From Antarctobacter albus (lineage in GTDB: Bacteria; Pseudomonadota; Alphaproteobacteria; Rhodobacterales; Rhodobacteraceae): 64,000 nucleotides of DNA. Under the pieces are notes generated by a model, which saw only the letters and a list, made by a program, of their open reading frames with translations, was not told the DNA's origin and did not search any database. Both the position numbers and the translations under genes were made by a program. Of this stretch, positions 1 through 8,805 are shown in pieces (position 1 is the first letter of the stretch; every line of letters starts with the position of its first letter). The stretch lies in the NCBI RefSeq assembly GCF_900101505.1, contig NZ_FMZI01000004.1:51660-115659 (forward strand), read 5' to 3'.

Positions 1-11
1 AGGGTTCGGCC

Positions 12-1853
12 ATGACAGAGATGCGGCCGGTCAGGCTGTGGCAGCCGCGCGTCCGGCAGGAAACGCGCGATGACGGGACCATCCTCGTCTGGCAGGAAGA
101 GCCGCTTGGCCCCTACCCGCGCTGCCTGTCGGAAAAGATCGCTCATTGGGCCGCGGCCACGCCGGATCACCTGTGGATGGCCGAACGCGACGATGCCGGG
201 GACTGGCGTGGCCACAGCTACGCAGAGCTGGCCGACCTGACCGAGCGGGTGGGCAGCGCGCTTCTGGATCTGGGGCTTTCGGTCGACCGCCCGCTCCTGA
301 TCCTCTCGGGCAACAGCCTCGATCATGCGGTGATCGCCCTGTCGGCCCAGCACGTCGGCATCCCCTCTGCTGCGATCGCGCCCGCCTACGCACTGACCGG
401 GCCGGACTATCCGAAACTGGCCGACATCGCGCGCCAGATCACTCCGGGCGCTGTCTTTGCCGACAGGCTGGACGCCTTCGCCCCCGCCATCCGCAAGGTT
501 CTTGATCCCGATCTGCCGATCATCACGGGCGCAGGCGAGTTGCCCGGCCACCGCATCCTGCGCTGGGATGACCTCAAACGGACCGAGCCGGCGGAGGCCG
601 CCCGTGCCGCCGCCCGCGCCGTCACCCCCGACACGGTGGCCAAGTTCCTCTTTACCTCCGGCACAACCGGTTCTCCCAAGGCGGTGATCACCACTCAGCG
701 GATGCTCTGTTCCAACATGGCGATGGTGCAGGACTGCTATGCCTTCATGAAAGAGGAACCGCCCGTACTGGTGGACTGGGCGCCCTGGAACCACGTCGCC
801 TCGGGCAGCAAGGTCTTCAACATGGCGCTCTACAACGGCGGCACTTTCTACATCGACAAGGGCAACCCCGGCCCGCAAGGGATCGAAGAGACGATCCGCA
901 ACCTTCGAGAGATCGCGCCGACCTGGTATTTCAATGTCCCCGTCGGCTATGACGCCCTGATCCGCGCGATGCAGGCGGACACAGACCTGGCCTGCACCTT
1001 CTTCAGCCGGGTCAAGCTTCTGCTCTATGCAGGCGCAGGCATGGCCACCCACACGTGGGAGGCACTCAAGACGCTGTCGGAACAGACGGTGGGCGCGCGC
1101 ACCCTACTGTCGACCGGGCTGGGGGCGACCGAGACCGCCCCCTTTGCCCTGACCTGTGTCGAGGAACAGGACCTCCCCGGCAATGTCGGCGTGCCCGCCA
1201 AGGGTGTCACGATCAAGCTGGTGCCAACGGGCGGCAAGCTGGAACTGCGCATCAAGGGGCCGCTGGTCACGCCCGGCTATTGGCGCGCGCCAAAACTGAC
1301 CGCGCAGGCCTTTGACGAGGAAGGCTTCTACAAGCTGGGGGACGCGGTGCGTTTTGCCGTGCCCGGCGATGCTGCGCAGGGGTTCTTCTTCGACGGGCGC
1401 ATCGCCGAGAACTTCAAGCTGAACACGGGCACATGGGTCGCGGTGGGGGCGCTCCGTGCGAAACTGGTCGATGCTCTGGGGGGCCTGGCGCGTGACGCGG
1501 TCATCACCGGCGAAGGCCAGAACGAATTGGGCGCCCTTCTGGTTCCGTCCCGCGCCGGCGCAGAGGCATTGGTGCCCGACGGCGCCGCACTGGACGACGC
1601 GGCGCTCTGGTCCCGGCCAGAGGTGCGCGCCGCGCTGCAAGAGCGGATGGCCAAGCTGGCACAGGAGGCCACCGGCTCTTCGATGCGGATTGCCCGCGCG
1701 ATCGTGATGATCGAACCGCTGGATCTGAACGCGGGCGAGGTGACCGACAAGGGATCGGTCAACCAGCGCGCGGTGCTGAACAATCGCGGCGACCTGGTCC
1801 GGCGGCTTTACGCGGGCGACCCCGAGGTGATCCTCGCCCGCTCTCCGCGCTGA
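12..1853 (+). CDS. Feruloyl-CoA synthetase-like acyl/aryl-CoA ligase (ANL superfamily)
   Basis: This 613-residue protein belongs to the ANL adenylating family. It should activate a carboxylic acid with ATP and then CoA in the cytosol. Visible signatures are the P-loop-like LFTSGTTGSPKAV, the DWAPWNH and YNGGTFYIDKG stretches typical of the feruloyl-CoA synthase branch, and the C-terminal catalytic lysine in TDKGS. Length fits that branch (about 600-630). The ATG at 12 is the first in frame, but only 11 bases precede it, so a slightly earlier start cannot be excluded. It converges on the desulfhydrase gene with a hairpin between them. The real substrate is not visible; ferulate is only the family name. 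Confidence 0.85.
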   Translation: MTEMRPVRLWQPRVRQETRDDGTILVWQEEPLGPYPRCLSEKIAHWAAATPDHLWMAERDDAGDWRGHSYAELADLTERVGSALLDLGLSVDRPLLILSGNSLDHAVIALSAQHVGIPSAAIAPAYALTGPDYPKLADIARQITPGAVFADRLDAFAPAIRKVLDPDLPIITGAGELPGHRILRWDDLKRTEPAEAARAAARAVTPDTVAKFLFTSGTTGSPKAVITTQRMLCSNMAMVQDCYAFMKEEPPVLVDWAPWNHVASGSKVFNMALYNGGTFYIDKGNPGPQGIEETIRNLREIAPTWYFNVPVGYDALIRAMQADTDLACTFFSRVKLLLYAGAGMATHTWEALKTLSEQTVGARTLLSTGLGATETAPFALTCVEEQDLPGNVGVPAKGVTIKLVPTGGKLELRIKGPLVTPGYWRAPKLTAQAFDEEGFYKLGDAVRFAVPGDAAQGFFFDGRIAENFKLNTGTWVAVGALRAKLVDALGGLARDAVITGEGQNELGALLVPSRAGAEALVPDGAALDDAALWSRPEVRAALQERMAKLAQEATGSSMRIARAIVMIEPLDLNAGEVTDKGSVNQRAVLNNRGDLVRRLYAGDPEVILARSPR

Positions 1854-1864
1854 ACGCCTCAAAG

Positions 1865-1892
1865 GCGCGCCCCGGCCGAAACCGGGACGCGC
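1865..1892. terminator. Hairpin between convergent genes
   Basis: An 11-base arm (1865-1875) pairs with 1882-1892 with one G-T pair around a 6-base loop. It lies between two convergent stop codons, so it probably ends transcription from both sides, although no clear T-tract follows. Confidence 0.6.
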
Positions 1893-1898
1893 ACCCCT

Positions 1899-2903
1899 TC
1901 ACGCGCTGACGTCGGCTGTCAGTTGCTCGTTGAAGGGGAACAGCGCGGGCGTGCCGCCGCAATGCACGAACAGCACGTCCGATCCCTGTTCGATGGCGCC
2001 GCGTTGCGCCAGGTCGATGATCCCGGCCATCGCCTTGCCGGTATAGACCGGGTCCAGCAGCACGCCCTCGGCATGGCCGGTCCGCAGGATGGCGGCGTTG
2101 CCCTGCTCGGAGGGGATGGAATAGCCCGGCCCGACATAGTCATTCTCGATTCGCAGATCCTCGGGTGTGAATCGCTGCTCCAATTCCAGCAGCTCTGCCG
2201 CGTCATTGGCCATGACCGCGATCCGCTCGGCGAACGGCACGGCGGTGCCGGTGACGGCGATGCCCAGTACCCTGGTCCCTGGCCACCAGATCGAACAGCC
2301 GACGACCATGCCCGCCAGCGTGCCACCCGACCCAACCGGCGCGCAGATATAATCCGGCGCCTTGCGGCCCGTGGCCGCGTATTGTTCCGACAGTTCGCGG
2401 ATCGCGTTCACATAGCCCATCGCACCCAGCGCGCTGGCGCCCCCCAGCGGGATGATATAGGGCGTCTCGCCCCGTGCCTCTGCGGCATCCGCATGGGCCT
2501 GCATGCGCGGATTGATCTGCTCGAAATAAGCGTCCGGGTCCAGGAAATCGACCTCGGCCCCCAGGATGTGATCCAGCAAGAGGTTGCCCTGCCAGGCGTC
2601 GGGACGGTTGCCGCGCAGCACCAGGATCGGCTTCATGCCGAATTTTCGGGCAGCAGCGGCGGTCATCCGCGCATGGTTGGACTGCTGCCCGCCGGTGGTG
2701 ATGACCACCTGGACGCCGCGCGCCACCGCGTCCGCCATCAGGAACTCCAGCTTGCGCACCTTGTTGCCACCGCCGCCGAAGCCCGTGAAATCATCGCGTT
2801 TCACCGAAAGCGAGACGCCCAGCTCACCGCTCAGACGGGGCAGGTCCTCGACCGGGGTGGGCAGGAATCCCAGCGACAGCCGGGGCAATTCATCGAGTTT
2901 CAT
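1899..2903 (-). CDS. dcyD: D-cysteine desulfhydrase / ACC deaminase family PLP enzyme
   Basis: This 334-residue fold-type II PLP enzyme is similar to D-cysteine desulfhydrase (D-cysteine to pyruvate, sulfide and ammonia) and to ACC deaminase. The PLP lysine is in the GGGGNKVRK stretch near residue 50. The TTGGQQSNHARMTA and GSGGTLAG phosphate-binding segments are present. It is divergent from the fused ABC ATPase gene at 3091, and the palindromic motif at 2978-2991 lies between them, so the two are likely co-regulated. The rhodanese and FAD oxidase nearby fit D-cysteine or another sulfur amino acid as substrate, but sequence alone does not separate desulfhydrase from deaminase. Confidence 0.8.
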   Translation of the reverse strand: MKLDELPRLSLGFLPTPVEDLPRLSGELGVSLSVKRDDFTGFGGGGNKVRKLEFLMADAVARGVQVVITTGGQQSNHARMTAAAARKFGMKPILVLRGNRPDAWQGNLLLDHILGAEVDFLDPDAYFEQINPRMQAHADAAEARGETPYIIPLGGASALGAMGYVNAIRELSEQYAATGRKAPDYICAPVGSGGTLAGMVVGCSIWWPGTRVLGIAVTGTAVPFAERIAVMANDAAELLELEQRFTPEDLRIENDYVGPGYSIPSEQGNAAILRTGHAEGVLLDPVYTGKAMAGIIDLAQRGAIEQGSDVLFVHCGGTPALFPFNEQLTADVSA

Positions 2904-2977
2904 GCTCGGTCCTTTCTCTTGATTGGCCCGCCGGGGCGAGTTTCCCCTTGCATGATCGGACCCCTCTTGTCAGGATA

Positions 2978-2991
2978 TATGATATATCATA
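2978..2991. promoter_or_regulatory. Perfect 14-bp AT-rich palindrome, candidate GntR operator
   Basis: TATGATATATCATA is a perfect palindrome in an otherwise GC-rich intergenic region between dcyD (start 2903) and the ABC ATPase (start 3091). The 13-mer ATATATGATATAT that overlaps it recurs, inverted, upstream of the binding-protein and gntR genes at about 13.49 kb. A shared operator for the GntR regulator at 13568 is the simplest reading. Confidence 0.65.
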
Positions 2992-3090
2992 AACGGCAAC
3001 CCCTCGTTTTCCCGGTCCGCGTCATGCGGCGATCCCTTCCGGAGCGGCGGGCAAGCCGCTACGCTTGAACCGATCGAAACGGACCGCGCC

Positions 3091-4950
3091 ATGACCGAAC
3101 CTGTCTTCTCCGTCTCCGGACTCGAGGTCGCCTTTCGCGGCCGCACCGGCTGGACCCCGGTGGTCCACGACATGTCGATGCAGATCGCGCGGGGCGAAAC
3201 GCTGGCCCTTGTGGGAGAAAGCGGTTCGGGGAAAAGCGTCACGTCGCTGGCCTCGATGCGCCTGCTCGACCCCGAGACGAGCCGCATCAGGGGCAAGGTT
3301 CTGCTGGAAGGCCGCGACCTGCTGACCCTGTCGGAACCCCAGATGCGCGGCGTGCGCGGCAACGACATGGCGATGATCTTCCAGGAGCCGATGACCTCGT
3401 TGAATCCCTCGATGAAGATCGGCGAACAGATCGCCGAGGTGCTGGAGGCGCACCAGGGCATGGACCGCAAGGCGGCCCTGGCCGAGACGCAGCGCCTGCT
3501 GGACCGGGTGCGCATCCCGGCGGCACGGCAGCGGATGGGCGAATACCCGCACCAGTCCTCGGGCGGGATGCGCCAGCGGTTCATGATCGCGATGGCGCTG
3601 GCCTGCCGCCCGCGCCTGCTGATCGCGGACGAACCGACGACGGCGCTGGACGTGACGATCCAGGCCCAGATCCTGGAGCTGATCAAGGTGCTGCAGGAAG
3701 AAGAGGACATGGCCGTTCTCTTCATCACCCATGACATGGGCGTCGTGGCCGAGGTCGCGGACCGGACCATCGTCATGTACCGGGGCCGTGCCGTGGAACA
3801 GGGTCCGACAGAGGCGCTTTTTGCCGCGCCGGAACAGCCCTACACCCGCGCGCTGCTGTCGGCGGTGCCCCGGCTGGGTTCGATGACCGGCAGCCGCCAA
3901 CCCGCACGCTTTCCCTTGGTCGAGGCCGAAACCGGCAAGCCCCTGCCCGCCCGTCCGGTCGAAGCGCGCGTGGATGACAGCACCGCACCGCTGCTGCAGG
4001 TGCGCGGCCTGACCACGCGCTATGCCACCGGCGGCGGCTTTCTTGGCCGTGGCGCGGGGCGCGTCCACGCGGTCGAGGGCATCGACTTCGACATTCATCC
4101 CGGCGAGACCCTGGCGCTTGTCGGTGAATCCGGCTGCGGTAAGTCCTCTGCCGGGCGGTCCATCCTGGGGCTGACCCCGGCACAGGACGGATCGGTCAAG
4201 CTGGAAGGCGAGGAACTGCTGGGCCTGTCGCGCCGCGCCATCCGCCCCTACCGGCGCAAGATGCAGATGATCTTTCAGGATCCTTTTGCCAGCCTCGACC
4301 CCCGGTTCCGTATCGGGGACGCCATCGCCGAACCGATGCTGACCCACGGTCTTGTCTCGCGTGCCGAGGCGCCAGGGCGCGTGGCGGACCTGTTGGAAAA
4401 GGTCGGGCTGACGGGAGACATGGCGCGGCGCTATCCCAACGAGTTCTCCGGCGGCCAGCGCCAGCGCCTCTGCATCGCCCGCGCGCTAGGCATGACACCC
4501 AGCCTGATTGTCGCGGACGAGGCGGTGTCGGCGCTGGATGTCTCGATCAAGGCGCAGGTCATCAACCTGATGCTGGACCTGCAGGAAGAGATGGGCCTGT
4601 CCTACCTCTTCATCAGCCACGACATGGCGGTGGTCGAACGCATGAGCCACCGCGTCGCGGTCATGTACCTTGGCGAGATCGTCGAGATCGGCCCGCGCGC
4701 CGCGATCTTCGAAAACCCGCAGCACCCCTACACCCGCCGCCTGCTGTCGGCCGTGCCGGTCCCGGACCCGGCGCGCAGGGGCATGCGCCGCGGGCTGGAC
4801 GTGCGCGACCTGAAAAGCCCGGTGCGCCCCCTGGACTACCAGCCGCCCAAGCGGGAATGGCGCGAGGTGTCGCCCGGGCATCGCGTCCAGGTGCCCGGCC
4901 CGGAATGGGCCGGCGAGATCGCCGAACAGGCGGCGGGCATCCCGGCATGA
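3091..4950 (+). CDS. Fused two-domain ABC ATPase of a dipeptide/oligopeptide-type importer
   Basis: The 619-residue protein carries two complete nucleotide-binding domains, equivalent to DppD+DppF or GsiA. Domain 1 has Walker A GESGSGKS and the signature SSGGMRQR; domain 2 has GESGCGKS and FSGGQRQR. Each is followed by a Walker B (LLIADEPTTALD, LIVADEAVSALD) and an oligopeptide C-terminal extension ending near HPYTR. It should power the permeases at 10139-11898 with the binding protein at 11903, which lack another ATPase here. The stop overlaps the SDR start by 4 bases, so translation is coupled. Transcription probably starts at the palindromic region at about 2980. Confidence 0.92.
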   Translation: MTEPVFSVSGLEVAFRGRTGWTPVVHDMSMQIARGETLALVGESGSGKSVTSLASMRLLDPETSRIRGKVLLEGRDLLTLSEPQMRGVRGNDMAMIFQEPMTSLNPSMKIGEQIAEVLEAHQGMDRKAALAETQRLLDRVRIPAARQRMGEYPHQSSGGMRQRFMIAMALACRPRLLIADEPTTALDVTIQAQILELIKVLQEEEDMAVLFITHDMGVVAEVADRTIVMYRGRAVEQGPTEALFAAPEQPYTRALLSAVPRLGSMTGSRQPARFPLVEAETGKPLPARPVEARVDDSTAPLLQVRGLTTRYATGGGFLGRGAGRVHAVEGIDFDIHPGETLALVGESGCGKSSAGRSILGLTPAQDGSVKLEGEELLGLSRRAIRPYRRKMQMIFQDPFASLDPRFRIGDAIAEPMLTHGLVSRAEAPGRVADLLEKVGLTGDMARRYPNEFSGGQRQRLCIARALGMTPSLIVADEAVSALDVSIKAQVINLMLDLQEEMGLSYLFISHDMAVVERMSHRVAVMYLGEIVEIGPRAAIFENPQHPYTRRLLSAVPVPDPARRGMRRGLDVRDLKSPVRPLDYQPPKREWREVSPGHRVQVPGPEWAGEIAEQAAGIPA

Positions 4951-5639
4951 ACCGCCCCGTCGTGATGATTTCCGGCGCCAGCCGGGGCATCGGCGCGGCC
5001 ATCGCCGCCGAGATGCACTCTGCCGGATGGGCGTTGAGCCTGGGCCTGCGCGACCCGGACACCAGCCCCCTTCCCGCCTCGGACATCGTGCTGACCTGCC
5101 GCTTCGACGCCACCGACACGGACAGCGAAAGCGCCTGGCTCGCCGCGACGCAGGCACGTTTTGGCCGGCTGGACGGTTTGGTTCTGAACGCCGGCATCCA
5201 CAGCGCGCATTCGGTGCTGGAGGCCAGCGAGGCCGAGTTCGACCAGCTGTTCGACGTCAACGTGAAATCGCCGATGCGCCTGTCGCAACTGGCCTGGCCC
5301 CTGCTGAAACAGGGCCCGGGCCGGATCGTGACCATCGCTTCGCTCTCCGGCAAGCGGGTGAAATCGCCGGGATCGGGGCTTTATGCCATGTCGAAATTCG
5401 CCCTTGTCGGGCTGACCCATGCCCTGCGGCAGGCCGGAAAGGACAGCGGCGTGCGCGCCACCGCCATCTGTCCCAGTTTCGTGGCAACCGACATGGGCCG
5501 GGCCGCATCGGGCACAGATGGCAGCGACAAGACCCGCCCCGAGGACATCGCCCGCATCACCCGCACCGTGCTGGAACTGCCCGCCTCTGCCAGCGTGGCC
5601 GAAATCCCCGTCCACTGGGGGGTCGAGGATTGTTTCTGA
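4947..5639 (+). CDS. Short-chain dehydrogenase/reductase (SDR)
   Basis: The start chosen is the ATG at 4947 that overlaps the upstream stop (ATGA). It gives 230 residues with the Rossmann motif GASRGIG at residues 10-16, an NAG motif, and the catalytic YAMSK (Tyr-x-x-x-Lys). This is a classical NAD(P)-dependent SDR of about the usual length. Substrate is unknown. Its place between the ABC ATPase and the FAD oxidase suggests it acts on the imported compound or a breakdown product. Confidence 0.85.
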   Translation: MNRPVVMISGASRGIGAAIAAEMHSAGWALSLGLRDPDTSPLPASDIVLTCRFDATDTDSESAWLAATQARFGRLDGLVLNAGIHSAHSVLEASEAEFDQLFDVNVKSPMRLSQLAWPLLKQGPGRIVTIASLSGKRVKSPGSGLYAMSKFALVGLTHALRQAGKDSGVRATAICPSFVATDMGRAASGTDGSDKTRPEDIARITRTVLELPASASVAEIPVHWGVEDCF

Positions 5640-5640
5640 C

Positions 5641-6993
5641 ATGACACTGCCCAATCGCGGCCCGGCGCCGCTTTCGGTCGCCAGTTCGGGCGATCTGCCC
5701 GCGACAACGGATATCGTCGTCATCGGCGGTGGGATCATCGGTGCCGCGACGGCGCTGGAGCTGGCCCGCGCCGGCCATGCCACCTGCCTGCTTGAAAAGG
5801 GGATCATCGCCGGGGAACAGTCCAGCCGCAACTGGGGCTGGGTCCGGCAAGCCGGGCGCGACTTGCGCGAACTGCCCCTGTCGACCCTGGCCCGCCGCCG
5901 CTGGCAGACCCTCTCGGACAGGATCGGCCCCGATCTTGGCTACGTCGAATGCGGCATCGCCTATGTTGCCCGCTCGCCCGAACAGGCCGCCCGCCACCAG
6001 GCCTGGGTGACAGAGGCCGCAGGACATGGCATCCCAGCCGAAATCCTCAGCCCCGAACGTCTCACGGCCATCGCTCCCGGGCTGGCCCGAACGGGGCTGT
6101 CCGCGCTCTACTTGCCCGGGGACGGACGGGCCGAACCGCAAAACGCCGCGCCGTTGCTGGCGCGCGAGGCCATTCGTGAAGGGGCCAGCATCCACCAGCA
6201 CTGTGCCGCGCTGGAAATCGAGACCGACCGCGCGGGCATCAGCGGGATGCGCACCGAACGGGGGCGGATCGCCACGCGCTGCGTCATCGTTGCGGGCGGC
6301 ATCTGGTCCGCGCCCCTGTTGCGACGGCTGGGCGTGGACCTGCCCCAGCTCAAGGTCCTGTCCTCGGCCTGCCGCACCGCGCCCCTGACCAAGGCACAGG
6401 GCGCCGCTTTCACCCCCTGTCTTTCGCTGGGAGGCGTCGCCCTGCGGCATCGCGCGGACGGCGGGGTCACGATGGCCAGTTCCGCCACCGCCGTGGCCGA
6501 GCTCGTGCCGGACAGTTTCCGCCACATGCGGGCCTTTCTGCCCGGTCTGCGCAGCATGTTGCCGGGCCTGAAGCTGCGGTTGGGCGCCGCCACCCTGCGC
6601 GAGACAGGCTGGCTGTTCTCTGGCGTTGCGCTGGAACGCAGCCTGACGCGTCACCGCATCATGGATCCCGCGCCGGACCGCCGTGCCCTGCGGCAGGTCA
6701 GGCGGCGCCTTGCAGAGAGCTTTCCCGCGCTCGCGAACATCGAAGAGGCGCAGGCCTGGGGCGGGCTGATCGACGTCACGCCGGACGTGATCCCGGTGAT
6801 CTCGACGATCGAGCCGGTGCCCGGCCTCGTGATCGGCACCGGCTTTTCCGGGCATGGTTTCGGCATCGGCCCCGGTGCAGGGCGTGTGCTGGCCGAACTG
6901 GCGACGGATCAGCGGCCCAGTGTCGACCTACAGGATTTCCGGCTCGACCGTTTCGGCAAAGGCCGACGCGTGCAGATGCAATCCTGGCTCTGA
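5641..6993 (+). CDS. FAD-dependent oxidoreductase, DadA/glycine-oxidase type
   Basis: Starting at the ATG one base after the SDR stop gives 450 residues. The dinucleotide-binding motif GGGIIGAATALELARAGH lies near residues 27-44 and a C-terminal GTGFSGHGFGIGPGAG segment completes the FAD site of the DAO family. Members oxidise D-amino acids, sarcosine or related secondary amines. It is the last gene of the + operon and converges on the rhodanese gene after 16 bases. An oxidase next to a D-cysteine desulfhydrase-like gene fits amine or D-amino acid catabolism, but the substrate is inferred only. Confidence 0.85.
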   Translation: MTLPNRGPAPLSVASSGDLPATTDIVVIGGGIIGAATALELARAGHATCLLEKGIIAGEQSSRNWGWVRQAGRDLRELPLSTLARRRWQTLSDRIGPDLGYVECGIAYVARSPEQAARHQAWVTEAAGHGIPAEILSPERLTAIAPGLARTGLSALYLPGDGRAEPQNAAPLLAREAIREGASIHQHCAALEIETDRAGISGMRTERGRIATRCVIVAGGIWSAPLLRRLGVDLPQLKVLSSACRTAPLTKAQGAAFTPCLSLGGVALRHRADGGVTMASSATAVAELVPDSFRHMRAFLPGLRSMLPGLKLRLGAATLRETGWLFSGVALERSLTRHRIMDPAPDRRALRQVRRRLAESFPALANIEEAQAWGGLIDVTPDVIPVISTIEPVPGLVIGTGFSGHGFGIGPGAGRVLAELATDQRPSVDLQDFRLDRFGKGRRVQMQSWL

Positions 6994-7009
6994 CGTTCCA
7001 GGCGCCGGG

Positions 7010-7831
7010 TCAAGCTGCGGGTCCGGTTTCCATCGGCAAGGCCGGGTCGGCGGCCCATTCGTGCCAGGAGCCGACAAAGATCCCCACCCTGTCGAACCCC
7101 GCCATGCGCAAACCGTACAGCGCCGTCGCCGCCCGGGCGCCCCTGTGGCAATAGGTGACGACGGGCCGCGCCGGGTCCAGCCCGGCGGCAATGGCCGCCG
7201 CGCGGATTTCTTCGGCCGGGCCATAGCGCCCGTCGCGGATCATGTCCTCGTAGAACATGAACAGTGCGCCCGGCACACGCCCGCCACGGGCGCAGCAGTC
7301 ATGCGCGAAACTGCCGTCGAACTCGCTGGGGCGGCGCACGTCGAAGATCTGGAGCTCCGGCGCCGGTGTCAGAAGGGCGTCGCCGATCAGCGCCAGATCG
7401 GGCCGCCAGCCCTCCGGCGCGGGTCCGTCCACATGGGTGATCGCCTCGGCCACCCCCTGCCCTGGTGCCGTCGCGCCGCCGATCTCGCGCCAGGCACGCA
7501 ACCCGCCATCCAGGATCACACCGCCGTCACGCCCCAGCAATTCCTGGAACCACAGACCGCGCGGCGAGCGCATGCCCGTTTCCTCCTCGAACCAGACCAC
7601 GGTCCGGGCCCTGTCCAGCCCGGCCCGGCGAAAGGCCGCGGCCGCGCCCGCCGCCATGCCGGCATACCCCTCGTCGGTGCTGTCCGGCACGAAATAGTCG
7701 TAGACGTTCAGAAAGATCGCGCCCGGCAGGCTCTCCTGCTCCCAGGCTTCGCGGGTGCGGGTGTCGACCAGGACAAGCCCCGGTTCGTCCAGCCGGGCGG
7801 CAAGTTCGCTTGCGGAAATGGTCACAGGCAT
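7010..7831 (-). CDS. Rhodanese-type sulfurtransferase, two domains
   Basis: The protein has 273 residues and two rhodanese domains. The C-terminal domain is active-looking, with Cys228 in the loop CHRGARA. The N-terminal domain has lost its cysteine, as is usual in thiosulfate or 3-mercaptopyruvate sulfurtransferases. It would move sulfane sulfur from a donor to cyanide or a thiol. It is the last gene of a - strand run behind the cyclodeaminase homologue (17-base gap). Its presence beside dcyD suggests handling of sulfur released from the imported substrate. Confidence 0.85.
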   Translation of the reverse strand: MPVTISASELAARLDEPGLVLVDTRTREAWEQESLPGAIFLNVYDYFVPDSTDEGYAGMAAGAAAAFRRAGLDRARTVVWFEEETGMRSPRGLWFQELLGRDGGVILDGGLRAWREIGGATAPGQGVAEAITHVDGPAPEGWRPDLALIGDALLTPAPELQIFDVRRPSEFDGSFAHDCCARGGRVPGALFMFYEDMIRDGRYGPAEEIRAAAIAAGLDPARPVVTYCHRGARAATALYGLRMAGFDRVGIFVGSWHEWAADPALPMETGPAA

Positions 7832-7848
7832 GTCGGTCCTTTCGGAAG

Positions 7849-8805
7849 TCAGTCGGTGAGGATCTGCCCCAACCCCAGGTCGGTGGCCCGGCGCATCAGG
7901 CGCGCGGCAAGGGCAATGTCGAAGATGTTGAGGCCGAAGCTGGAGAAATAGACGCAGGCCGCCGGGTCCGACCGCCAGCCGTCCAGCAGGATCGCGGCGG
8001 CATCGGCGGCGATGCGATCGGCAGGAAAACGCCCGGCGCGGTGCATCTGGAACAGGCTCTTGGCGCTTGTCCGCGCAAAGTCGCCCCAGAGATCGCAGGT
8101 CACGGCATCGGCGCGATCGATCGCATCAAAGCTGACCTCGTGATAGCCGATCTGCAGGATCAGCGCGCCTCTGGCCATCACTTCCGGCCCCAGGATCGGT
8201 TCCGGCGCAGAGGTACAGGCAAAGGTGACCTCGGCAGCCAGACTGGCCTCCGAGGCCGCCCGGTGGCGACGGATCGCAACCCCCTCGGGCGCCTCTATCG
8301 CGCGTCCCGAGCGTGTCCAGTGATGCACCTCGGCCAGGTCGGGGAACACGGCCCGCGCCATCCGCAGATGCATTTGCGCCTGTGCTCCGGCGCCAAGGAT
8401 CGCGATACGCCGGACGCCGGGTTTCAGCGCCCGCACAACCGCCCCGGACAGCGCCGCCGTCCGCACCCGGGTCAGCATGGCGCTGTCCACGATGCCCATC
8501 GGCAGGCCCGTTTCAAGGTCGTCGAGGACGGTGCGCGAGGTGATCGCCTCGCCCCCTTGCGGGGCCTCTGGCCGATGAACGGTCCATTTCAAACCGGCGG
8601 CGGCAAAGCGCCCTCCGACACGGGCCGGCAGCCCATATCCCTTGGCGCGGGGATCGGTCCCCAGCGGCAGGACATTCTCGGCGGCCATCTCGGCCTTTCT
8701 GGCACGCAACAGAGCCAAGGCGTCATGCACATCCGCCAGGGCCGCGTCCCAGTCCAGCGCCCCCGCGGCGATCAGGTCGCGGCGGTTGAGGTAACGCCCG
8801 GTCAT
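7849..8805 (-). CDS. Ornithine cyclodeaminase / mu-crystallin family protein
   Basis: The 318-residue protein carries an NAD(P)-binding ILGAGAQAQMHL motif and the family-typical FSSFGLNIFDIALA segment near the C-terminus. The family includes ornithine cyclodeaminase, ketimine reductases and alanine dehydrogenase-like enzymes. In a cluster with sulfur-amino-acid genes, a cyclic ketimine reductase role is plausible but unproven. The start overlaps the stop of the M20 gene by 4 bases. Confidence 0.82.
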   Translation of the reverse strand: MTGRYLNRRDLIAAGALDWDAALADVHDALALLRARKAEMAAENVLPLGTDPRAKGYGLPARVGGRFAAAGLKWTVHRPEAPQGGEAITSRTVLDDLETGLPMGIVDSAMLTRVRTAALSGAVVRALKPGVRRIAILGAGAQAQMHLRMARAVFPDLAEVHHWTRSGRAIEAPEGVAIRRHRAASEASLAAEVTFACTSAPEPILGPEVMARGALILQIGYHEVSFDAIDRADAVTCDLWGDFARTSAKSLFQMHRAGRFPADRIAADAAAILLDGWRSDPAACVYFSSFGLNIFDIALAARLMRRATDLGLGQILTD

